DNA from: Liolophura sinensis
Taxonomy: Eukaryota; Mollusca; Polyplacophora; Chitonida; Chitonidae
Direction: 5' to 3'
NCBI RefSeq assembly: GCF_032854445.1
Contig: NC_088307.1
Location: 24,317,953-24,377,952 of the forward strand
DNA: 60,000 bases
Both the position numbers and the translations under genes were made by a program. Each line of letters begins with the position of its first letter. Position 1 is the first letter of the stretch. This document shows, one piece after another, positions 22,523-34,700 of this stretch. A model generated the notes under the pieces. It did no database searches, was not told the origin of the DNA, and was given only the letters and a program-made list of their open reading frames with translations.

Positions 22523-22766
22523 CTACGATTTCTGCTGTCTGTAGAAGTCCACTTTATATGGGTGTTGGAAAAGTTTGACAAGAAACGGCGCAGGTTTGGC
22601 AATACTTCCGGTAAAAAGCAGCGGCCCGTTAGGCTGATGAGCGGGGCCGTCTTCTGGAGACCGGAAGTTAAACTGCTGCAGCAGTGTTGCCACATAGAGG
22701 AACATCCGTGATAAGGCAAATGCTTGGCCAATGCAACTTCTCTTTCCAATTCCAAACGAGTGAAGG
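22523..22766 (-). CDS. P450 exon 6: haem-binding loop and C-terminus
   Basis: The acceptor CATTTACTTCCAG precedes one base that completes codon 433, then LHSFGIGKRSCIGQAFALS. Phe437, Gly440, Arg442 and Cys444 match the F-x-x-G-x-R-x-C-x-G signature. The exon closes at TAG 22,523-22,525 after YRQQKS. An upstream in-frame stretch (to 22,843) is intron. Confidence 0.9.
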
Positions 22767-25700
22767 CTGGAAGTAAATGGGTATATCATAGTAGAGAGGC
22801 TCTTATCTCGTAAGAAAATGTCACTCTTTATTCTTTGTTCCATGTTTCACAACAACGACATGAATATTAATTTATTTATTTGATTGGTGTTTTACACCGT
22901 ACTCAAGAATATATCACTTGTATCACGGCAGCCAGAATTCTGATGGGAAGAAATCGGGGCAGAGCGAGTGGGAAACCTACGACTAGGCTGTTGGCAGGCC
23001 TTTCCTCTTGTGCGACCGGAGAGGAAGACAGCAATGGTGAGAGGTTACAGAGTTGTTCTTCTGCGCTAGCGTGCTAATCACTAGGCCACGGAGGCACCCC
23101 TATATACATAAGGTTGTGTTCCTAGAGGATTCTGATTTGGCCTGTATACACAATGATGTCCCATTTTCCATCTGAGTTGGTTCGTTTCTATTAAGCGTAC
23201 ATAAGCTGTCGGAATAAAGCCTACCTGAAGTAAATTGACAAGAGATTACGATTCATCGATTACGCGTGACTATTTTCCACCTAGCACACTGTTGTCGCTG
23301 ATCTGGATTTACTCTCTATGATGCATTCTTTTATATCGTAAAACCGGTGAGAGGTTAATGGATGAAAAAAAATCGAAGTGATGGACAGAATTGTCCACAT
23401 CTCATAATGTGAACCACACCAACCTCGTGTGGCAAACTTCATGACGAAATCAGTCGCAACTGGATTCGAGTGAGTGAGTGAGTGCTTGGGGTTTAACGTC
23501 GTACTCAACAATTTTTCAGTCATATGACGACGAAGGAATCATTAGGGTGCATGTACGTGTAATGTGCCTCCTTGATGCAGGACAGATTTCCACCGCTCTT
23601 TTATTTAGTGCTGCTTCACTGAGACGACTTACCGAAGGCAAGTAAGCCGCCCGCCCGAGCCATTATACTGATACGGGTCAACCAGTCGTTGCACTATCCC
23701 CTTCATGCTGAACGCCAAGCGAGGAAGTTACAACTTCCTCTTTTAAAGTCTTAGCTGTGACTCGATCAAGGATTGATCCTGGATCTACCGGTCCCGAAGC
23801 GGACGCTCTACCAACTGTGCTATCCGGGCCGGTCAACTGGATTCGAACAAGCTGAACTATTTTACCAGATTTCAAAAACGACTAAAGTGTTCTATCGCTC
23901 AGTTCTTAAAAAAAAACATCTGAATCATCAGAATATCAATGACATACTTTTTTCTTGGCTCGCTATGTTCCGAAAGTAGTCTTCCGTTGTCATCCAGAAA
24001 TCTTTCCGGCACGAATTTGTCCGGGTTTCCCCACAAGTTTGCGTCATGATTTACGGAACTTAGGTCTGTCAGGATCTGAAAAAGTATGATTTATTGACAT
24101 ATTTTCTCGGTGTTCTGGTGACTGAAGAATTTTTCCCTCATATATAACGGCGGTCATGTTTAAGGTTCAAGGAAACCAGGGTGATTGGAGGAAACCACCG
24201 CACTTTGCCAGACAAATGTCAAAACACCTGACTTAAAGCTGCAATGGAAGCAACACATTTTAAAAAAACATGAATCTTTTGTTCTGCTACTTCAGTCATA
24301 AACAAAGGCCAAGTTTTGTATAAGTTTATTTACCAAGTAACCTTAGATGTAGCCCAATGATCAAGTATCCCTGTGGAATGTTGCGTTTATGAACGATTTT
24401 GCCACCGGAATGAAACAGCAATGTTTTTTTACGATGTGCCATATTAGCTCTTTCAATGACACCTAAATAAAAGTGGCTTTATTCCCATTATGTGTTAGAA
24501 AAAATGTAATATATCACGCATACTTCTGGTCAAGTCGCGATCGCGTGGTCGGATAACATGGGTATGTAGGTATGTAGCATGCAGCTATATAGCTTTACAC
24601 ATTGGTGTCTTTGAGGGCACTGTATTTGTAATTCTTCCAGTCATGTCGCTTTACTTACTGTTGTCTTTGAAGGTATTTGGAACTCTTCCAGTTTCGTGTC
24701 CTCAATCACAAGGTGACGGCTGAAAGGCACGTTGGGGCTGAACCTAAGCAGTTCCAGTATAACAGCTTCCGTATAGGGCATGCGCTCTCTGTCTCTTAGA
24801 GTCGGAAGTCTCGTGGAGTTCGTGACTTTCTCCACCTCGCGCTGAATTTTGAGAGCAATGGCCGGTTTGTGAAGCGTCATCCAAATGAAGGACATGAGGG
24901 CAGCGTGCATTTTTGGAACACCTATCCAGTCAAAAACAAGAAGAGAAACAACAGTTAAATATAAGACTATATCTGCAAATGAAATTCATTCACTTCTCTA
25001 GTCGTATCAAATTTATAAACATAGCCCTGAAAAGCTAGAGCTCTTTGCATTTAACGGGCATCTGGTGAACGGTAAACTACAATCAAAAGGTCTAAAAGAC
25101 GGCTAAGCAATAGCTAAGCACACGCCAGATACAACCCTCTTCCGTACACAGTGTCAAGTAAAATTTAGGATTTACCAATTTGTCTGAAAAGTATTTAACA
25201 ACGGCTTTTTTCACTTTTATAATGGCGATCAAGTTTGTGGGTTAAGAAAACTATAGTGTCCGGAGTGCACTGCCACTTAGAGCTGCTGCAACAAACCGGT
25301 GAAGCCAGGATTCGAACACGCAACCCTATTGTTCAATGACGTGGCAAATGCGACAAGCCAGAGCTTTAAGCGGGTGAGCTATAGAGGGTTGGTGAGAATC
25401 TTAGAACTGGTATGTCAACATGGCCTTGTGACTTGGAATCCATGCAGGACAAAGCGGGCAGTACACACACTGTTGAGTTGTGGTCAACCCAATTTGATAG
25501 ATCTGGCTAGCTGATTAGTCATCGGTGACGTGATCGTTGTCTCTGGCACTATTATATGGTGCGGCACCTCTACATACAATGCCCATTTTCAATAAATTTT
25601 TTGTTTTTCTCACAACTGAACCATCAATAATAACAAGGGAAATTACTCTTTGTATCTTCAAAGACGGCTTACCCAACAAATCTGAAGATGTTTGTCTCCT

Positions 25701-28700
25701 TGTTTGCTTCTGGGTTTAAGCTATATTTAAATACATACAGCTTAGAGAGTAAAACAGAGCAGCAACGACAGCGTGATAGCTGGCAAATGGTCACACGTAA
25801 TCGGTGAAATACGGCCTCTTGTCAATTTACCTCAGTCAGGGTTTTGTTCTAATTGTTCATGTAAATACATAAACAATAGCTAATTACACGCCCCCTAGCA
25901 CCATGGATTAACAGGATTAGGTAAATAAACGAAGTGATGTTAATTGCAATGTATTAGATGTCACTGGACTAGAATTACTCAATATGCTGTGTTGTCATCA
26001 CACTTAATACGCAATCAAAGACGCTTTAAAAATTTACGACCATTTCACAACATTGTCGTCTTGTAGCAAAGTGGCCCGAATTCCGATTTCCTAAAAGTGT
26101 TACCTCACTGAGACACCATGCCAAAGACACCAGACCTTGACGACCCACCCAGTCACACTATACTGACACCAGTACTTGGCCTGTGCACCAGTACATGTAC
26201 CAATAGAGCTTTGTGGGCGAGCCATTGGTGGACCATTTCATCCCAGAAAGTAAAAAAGTAACTACTATCTGGCTCATTTACTGGCAGTTGAAACTGTCGT
26301 TATTATTATGTACTCTATGGATTCTTGGAATAAATATTAATAAGGTAGCGTTACTATTTGTTTGGAAGCACTGTTTTCTAAGGATTATTCTCCATCTAAA
26401 ATTACAGATGCCCAGATCTCCACATTCAGTAGGGGTAAACGGATTACGTGTTCATATTTACTTGTTGTCAAGACCTCGATCACCATTTCCATGACGTTAT
26501 CTTCAGAAAACTCTGACGCCACCCCAGTGTTGTTGTTACCTTCCGTCGTTTTCATGAGAAGTCCCATCAGCCCGGCTGTACCTCCTGCCTTTGAATCGTG
26601 CTGTATCAGACGGGAAGGCAAACAAGTTAATTTCAACACTAAATATATCACGGTGACACCAGTGGAAATATATGATGCGGTACACAAAACAGGTACAATG
26701 AGCAGTACAGGAAATAACGCAGAAAACGTGAGCATTAGCGAAGTCTATATGAACGTACAGTTACCGAAAATAAGACGAACTGTGTGAAAGTGCAAAGTTT
26801 TATTTAGTTTTTGTCCTCTTTATTAAGTGCGAGAAAATGATCTAAGAGATTTCTAAGATTTTAATCCAGTAAATTATCAAATTATTAAAAGTGCAGGAAA
26901 TATTAAAAACGAAGGGGAAGCATTTTGATATTTCAACGGAGAGAAAACACTAAAAGGAAGTGCACATCAGGTGAAAGACCGTTAAACAGTGTTCATGAAA
27001 ATGATACGATGTATTTTTTTTACAATTTTTCCGACCGAGCCAAATGGTTTTAAAATATCAGAATGTCTGGATGTCTGTAGTGATCCAGAGAGTATGGCTA
27101 CCGTCATATCCACATTTCCACTTGAAATGGTTCGTTTCAAGGTGAATTCGGCGAGAGCATTCATAGATCTATATGAATGTCGGACATGACGCTTATATTT
27201 AAAACGATGACATCATGCTGTGGATGTGTGTTAAATGGCAAAACGCTGATGTGACGTCAGCTGATCCCAATATGGTCAGGTAAAGTATCCGTAGAATTCT
27301 AAATGCATTTATCAGAGTTAAAAAAATTCTAAAAAATAAATCCATCTATTTTTGTTGACAGTTCTTCGTGGGTGGTCATCTGACATATCATTCATGTTCG
27401 TGTTTTCTTTGCCTTTAACCCTATAATATGATTTGTACTAAGTTAGAAAAACTACCAATTGCATTGTTGCATGCAATATACATGTTTGGTATCGCCATCA
27501 ATTTAACACCACTATGAAGATAGCCATTGCAGAGTTGGTATTTTTTGTTTATTCCATTGTCACACCCCAAAAGTGACACCGGCACCTTAAATATTGCAGT
27601 TTTTGCAATGATCTTTCATAAGGGTATTGCACACCTAATATACCGGTTTGACTTTTGACAATACCTGCAGATCTAACTGAAGTAACTTTCTCTGTGTATT
27701 CAGTGTGATTCGCCACAAATACATGTGTAGTGCCTTGTTTTACAATGTTCTCTTAACAAAAAAAGCAGTAGTGCGAGAAATATAACTCGTATAATGAACG
27801 AAGCAATTTTATCTGCAACGACAGTGTTATAGCTGGTAAACGGTCTTATACAAGTGGTGAAATCCGACCTCTAGTCAATTTGCCTCAGATTATGCCTTTT
27901 AGCTAGTGCGTGTATATTCACTGTGTTGTATGAATTGGCCTGTGATTATTGACCCTGAACATCCTTATTGGTTGAGGGCTGGTATGCGAATGTTTTGACG
28001 ACATGTTCGTGTAAATGCTTAATGGTTAATATAGAAATTTATTAGACGTGACTATGTTGTCGTCATATTTAACGTACCATGGAAAAACAATACAACAGGA
28101 GTCATACACACCTTAGGAACCTCGTAATAATACTCCTGTACAAGTTTTAAATTCTTCTTTAGCCTCTTGGTGGTAGCGCCCCAGAGCACGGGCAATCGGC
28201 CGAGGCAGGGCAGTGCTTGGAGGAGACCGTCCGTCCGGGGGCCTGAGAGGCTCTCCGCTCCCAGGATCACGTCACACACGGCTTTAATCTCCGGACCTTC
28301 GTAGGGAAACCTCTTGCCGAGCAGCTGGAAAACAAAAAAGAGTCACAGATACACGATGATTTCCTTCCCTCACAATGCCATCACTGCGAGTGTTTCCGTT
28401 TTCAGTCTAAGGAAACCTCCGAATAGTTTTCTTTCGGTTAAAATCACTCATTTCGGTGATATCACGAAGGTGTCTTACAATAGCAGGCCCCTCTTAAGAC
28501 ATTTGCCTTTTTCAGAGTGCTGCCTTACTGGAACGCCATGCCCAAGACATCAAACATGCCAGACAGGATCGAAGTCCACCCAGTCACAGCAGAAACTGAA
28601 ACTGCGCCGTTCAGAACACTTAGTACTTATGCTCAACAGAAAGAGAGGAAATACTACGCTCGCCAATTTACAAAAAATTATTTATGATCTAATTTCCGAC

Positions 28701-31700
28701 GTAAGTTTTATTTTCAGGGAATGATTGACGATTCGTGGTAAAAATAATATCTCCACGTATATAATTAAGGAACAAATTGCAACTGATGACAAACGTCAAG
28801 ACGGTAAATGGTGCAAGTTTATAATGGCAAATGTGAAAAAAAAATACAGCATAGAGAGGAAAATCTAAGCAGTGATGATAGTATGATTGTTGGCAAATTG
28901 TTACACGTATTAAAACAGGTCCCTTGTCAGTTTATATCAGTCAGGGTTTTATTCCGACTGGTAGGTTAAAAAGTGGCCACGTGCACCACTCCTAGCATCA
29001 TGGCTTCGGCAGAATTAGATGAATGAAAACACAGTGGTGTTAATTAATATGTACTAGACGTGACTGGTCTAGAATTAGCGAATGAATGAATGAATGAATG
29101 AATGAATTGGGGTTCAACGTCATACGTAACAATTTTGTCAGTCATATGATGGCGGGGAGTCATTAGATGTATGTACACATACTGTGTCTTCTTGTAACAG
29201 GACGAGCAAATGCCGCCAAAGTGCTAACGCCACTGAAGTATCATGACGAAGACACCAGACATGACACCCCACCCAGTCACATTATACTCACACGGGACCA
29301 ACCGGTACCGTTTTCTGGCTTTTTGCGAGGCTGTAAGAAGTACCAGTTTTAGTGTCTTTGGTATGACCCGACCCGGGTTTGATATGATTCAATACTGACT
29401 TTAATAACAATCCTCACCAGGCCCGATCTTTCTCATTTACTACACGGTATATTGATGATCTGCTAGCTGTAGACAATCCAGGTATAGCATAGGCTGTGAA
29501 ACATATTTACCCACACTCTCCAGATGGTACATCCTATCTGGGCCTACATTCGCACCAAGACCAAAATGGTTGCCTCTCTCACAGACTTTACGACAGGAGG
29601 GATACTTTCAATTTTGATGTTGTAAACTATCCTTACTTGGACAGCAATATACCGAAGGTTCCTGCGTGTGGCGTGGACATATCTTAGCGTTTGTTAGATC
29701 TCACGTGTTGCGTAATGTTTTCATTGAACGTCACAAGTTATTACTACAAAAACTAGTGTGTCATAGTTATTCCGTCAAACGCCTTCACTCCAAGTTTCTT
29801 AAAATTTACAATGAGTATAATTCTGTTGTAAGTAAATATGGACACAGCATCCAGAATCTCCCGCTTTCTGCTTCATGATTGTGTCTAAGTCAGCTTTAAC
29901 CCGGGGTAGGGGCAGTTGGTTCATCGTGTTCAATTAGAAAGCCACGTTGGATTTGTGTATAGAATGTACACTTGTGACAAAAACCTGGTCAAAATTAAAA
30001 ACCAGTATTTTGCTTATGTAGAATCGAGGATGCGAAAGTGAGGCTCTTGTACCTGGCCTCGTGGACATATTTGGCCCCATTGAAAAAAAAAACGTGTTGC
30101 TTCTCACCGAACGTGAATACCTCTATGTCAGATCTAACTACAAAAACAAAACAGACTTTTTTGACGCAAGTAACTTTCTGAAAAAGTGGCTAAGGCTATA
30201 GAAAATTATTTTCCTTACCGTGATAGGGTCTTTATGTTATAGACTTGGGGTGGTTTCAGATTAAATCTTGAAAAAAGATCAGATCAGATTGACGTTGTTG
30301 TTGCAGCACGTTACACAAGATAATTATATTCTGACTGATACTAGCGATGTTTTTTGAGAGAGATGAACTATAATTTGGAATGGGTTTGAGAGTGTTTACC
30401 TGGCTGAAAGGTATTACATTACCAGCGACGGCAAAGAAAAGGATCACGTGGTCGGGTACGGGTAGGACCTTTAGCAGCTGACCTCAGGTCAAGGTGGGAC
30501 TAGACGAGAGAGGTTGGGTATGTTAATGTGAACTGCTGCAATCAAAAGGTCAACTGAGATACATATTTTGTTATCGACAACTGATATTCTAGCATGGTGC
30601 ATGATTTGAATACTGATTTCACTCGCATAGAACCTCGTAAGTCGCATAGAACTTACCTTGCGTCTTTCCAACATCAAACTGATGCTCCTCTCTGTATGAT
30701 TCCGTCCTATTTTCGTACTTTATATACTTTCTTAGTTCTTTGGTGGTTTGTGTTATATATCGCTTTTGGGAATTGGCCTTGTCATTATTGATCCGGAACC
30801 CCCTTATTAGTTGGCGGCTGGTATACGAATGTCTGTTTCGACGCATAGATTTATAGTTCTTTAAAATATAACCAACGATGCCCATCACATCGAATAGAAT
30901 CTATTCTACCTTCAGGTACTGACCACATTTATGAAGTCCAATGTAAGGGAGATCACTCACATTCGAACGTCCACAAAGACGAACCCATATGTATAATGGA
31001 GATGGGACTCCCTTGAATACTTCGATGAGTTTTCTTTCCTCAATGACTGGGCAGGATGGCACAGTTGGTAGAGCGGCCGCTTCGGCAGCGGTGGATCCAG
31101 GATTAATCCTAAGTCGAGTCACACCTAAGACTTTAAAAAAAAAGAGGAAGTTGTAACTTCCTCGCTTGGCGTTCAGCATGAAGGGGATAAGGCGTCCCCT
31201 TCGGTAAGTCGTCTCAGTGAAGCAGCACTTGATGAAAGAGCCATGGAAATCCGTTCTGCAACAAGGAGGTACATTACATACACCCCAAGGATTCCTTCGT
31301 CGTCAAATGACTGAAAAATTGTTGAGCACGACGTTAAACCCCAAGCACTCACTCTTTCCTCAATGACTTTTCTTTAATGTAAACATCTTTTAATAGAAAT
31401 CACAGAACGACGACCAGTAAAACGATGTCCAAAAACGCCATCTCAACCTTAAGACATCTTCAGATGGAATCGTATAAGCATCAGTCGTGATCCGGTGGTA
31501 GGGACTGTATATGCATCGAGTTGAATAAGACGGCCATGCTGGAATTAGCTGACAAATTGTCACACGTAACCAGTGAAATATGGCCTCTTGTCAATTTACC
31601 TCATTCAGGGTTTTATTCGGACTGTTAGTAGTAATAGTAGCAACTTAGACGCCCTCTAACACCACGGCTTAAGCAGAATTAGGTAAAAGAAATGCAGTGA

Positions 31701-34700
31701 TGATGATTACAATTTATTAGATGTCACTGGTCTAGAATGACTGAAAATGCTGTATTGTCATCACATTTAACGTACAATAACTGGTGAAATACGGTCGCTT
31801 TTCAATCTGTTGTACATCCTCTACATCGAACCGTGATAGCGACGTCTTTCGACCTGAACATTAAACTGCACTTTTCTTCGTATACTAGTACTGGTATTGC
31901 ACTCGGTATATCGTTTATCTGGCTTAGAAAAAAAAAACTTGCTAGACCTTGTGATTATAATTTAAGCTATATTATTTACCAGCTGCTGGCAAACATGAAG
32001 CTTTCTCTATATGCAAAGTATTTGCGTTCTGGGTCATTGAGACTTTAATACCACAGCGCATGTTGGAAACTACTGGTTACACTGTGAGACACGTGCAGCT
32101 GATGTCAAACACAAATGACTTGTTCATTCCCTGATCACAAAGGTAACTTGAACTGGGATCGAGATCAAAGTGACGATGATGTGGAAACAGCTGCTCAGAT
32201 CTAGAATTACAGTAAGCATATATAGGTTACCTAGAGTTGGGTACGGTAGTTATATAGATCACGTGGGCACGTGGTACGTGTACACGATTAACGAACAATG
32301 CTCGTCTATGCACAGTACACTACTCACTACTAATGAATTAAACGATTCTAAATATTGAGTCAAAAATTAAATTTTTTTAATCTTCGGAGTGTCGGTATAT
32401 TTAAAGTATTATATTATGAACGCTACGTGTATTTCAATTTCTACTAGACACGGGACGACGCTCTGCAATTTCACATAGGCCCTACATATATACATAGTAA
32501 GTAATTGTTTATCCATATGGCCAGAGTTGTGGTTTTCTATATGGAAGCCTACAGAGGACTTCCTACCTCTACCTCCAACGGCTTCCATAGTTTGCAGTTG
32601 AGGTTTTGAGAATGATAAAACAAGGCAACTTTAGACTGCGGTCAAAATTTAAACCTTTAAAATTATGCATGGTTTGAGGTGTTAAGATGCATTTGTCTGA
32701 ACTAACATAATCAAGGACGACATTGATATACCAATCGTAAACCACGAATGGGTGTTCCCTGTTGATAATTCCAAGACACATTTCCAGAGCAACTCAAAAC
32801 ATCAGTTCCCAAGACAAATGACATATACATATATATTAAATAATATAATTAAAGACGTAGAGCACAGAGAGTAAAACCAGAGCAGCGACGACAGTGTGAT
32901 AGCTGGCAAAATGGCTGCCACACGTAACCGGTGAAATGCGGTCTCTAATGCCGCTTAAGCTATGGTGCTAGGGGGGCTTGAAATTTACTAGTATTTATGC
33001 ATTTACATCAACAGTTAGAATAAAACCCTGACTGAGCTAAAGAGGTCGTATTTCATCGGTTACGTGTGACCGTTTGCCAGCTACCACATTGTCGTAGCTG
33101 CTCTGGTTTTACTCTCTATGCGGTACATCTTTAATTATGTCTTGTCAATTTACCCCAGTCAGGGATTTATTCTAGCTGTTCATGTAAAGGCATAAATAGT
33201 ACCAATTTAGCATGTTAATTGCAATTTATTAGACGTCACTGGTTTAGAATTACTCAAACTGTTTGTAGTATGTAAGAGAGAAACCGTCATCAGCTTTTGT
33301 TGATGGAGAAAACATTTTTAAAGCATGGAATCCAATTAAATTCAAAAGTTAAACAAATAGTCCGTGAATAATATCCACGTCAACTACAAATTTGTACATT
33401 AGTCGAGCTTTGATCGTAACTGTTCATAAAAGCACCGTGCTGATGTAATAAATACTGATGTTTATACAGCCCCTAGCACACGATTAACCCGATTATACAC
33501 AGCTATGATGCTGACAGTCAGAGATCCTGAAAGCTCTGTCAGTGTTTCCCAACAAGAGTGTTACTGATACTCACTGTTGACGTTAAGAAACTTTTAAGAG
33601 TGAAGGCATTTAATAAAGTATTCGTGACACAGTACAGTTTTTTTAACCAACTTGTGACCTAAATTCAAGTCATCACATTTAGCGCATCTAACTTAACACA
33701 TGCTACAATGCAATGTGGATGTGTTCCCAAGTTTAACAGCATCGGTATAAAAATAATCGATTAAATCAAATTCTACATTTTACTTTAGTCAAACTTGGCG
33801 TTGGGGCACCCTGATTGGTGAGTCAGTCTAGTATTGATACTATATTGATAATATTGATCATCTTCATAGAGATTCACTTTGACACGTTCTTAGCCAGTGG
33901 CACATGTGATTACCTGCGTTACATGACACAGTGTGTCTGCATGGCCAGACTGATCGTTTTATTCATTGTCATTTAACATCATACTGAAGAATTTTCTCCA
34001 TGTCAGAAATGTTATACATGTGTAAAAGACTACAGCACAGAGGGTAAAACCAGAACAGCGGTGACAGTGGGGTGTTGTCAAATAAACACACAAAACACAA
34101 TTCTCTCCGTTTTTGTACTACATACACTTTCTTAGTTCTTTGGTGGTTTGTGTTATCCCTCGTTTTGGGAATTGGCATTGCGATGATTGAACTGGAACGT
34201 CCTTGTTGATTGACAGCTGGTATACAAATGTCTGTTTTCGACGCATAGATTCTTGTCAATTTACATCAGTTACTGTCTTTCCCTCTTCTATCAGTTCGTG
34301 TAAATGCTTGAATAATAGTTACTTATGGGCATCCCCTAGCACCATTGGCTTCAGCATAATTAGGAAGTTGCAGTGTAGTTAACAGACAAACCCCAAGAAC
34401 TACATTCTAAGCCAGGCATAAATATTTCAGCTAAGGCCTCATCCTAATACAGAACACACAGAACATGTAACTGACACCACAATTTAATTTAGTTCAGGCT
34501 TAATGTGCCAAACTTTAAATATTTGCAACAGCTGGTCAGTGCATGTTTACCAAAAACACTAGAAGAACTTGACATGTACTAAAGCTTCGGTTGTTCAACA
34601 TCTGACATATGATACGTATACTTAATTAACAGTTCCTGACAACAGTACTGTCACTGTTATGAACACCGAAACACTTGTTTCTTTAAACCTAATGAATACA

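Noticed and set aside
30385-30480. Extra P450 I-helix exon (VILFFAVAGNVIPFSQ before GTAAAC)
   Set aside because: It resembles an AG-N-x-x-P type I-helix. However, it lies between exon 1 and exon 2, whose phases join perfectly without it, and no K-helix or haem exon follows it.
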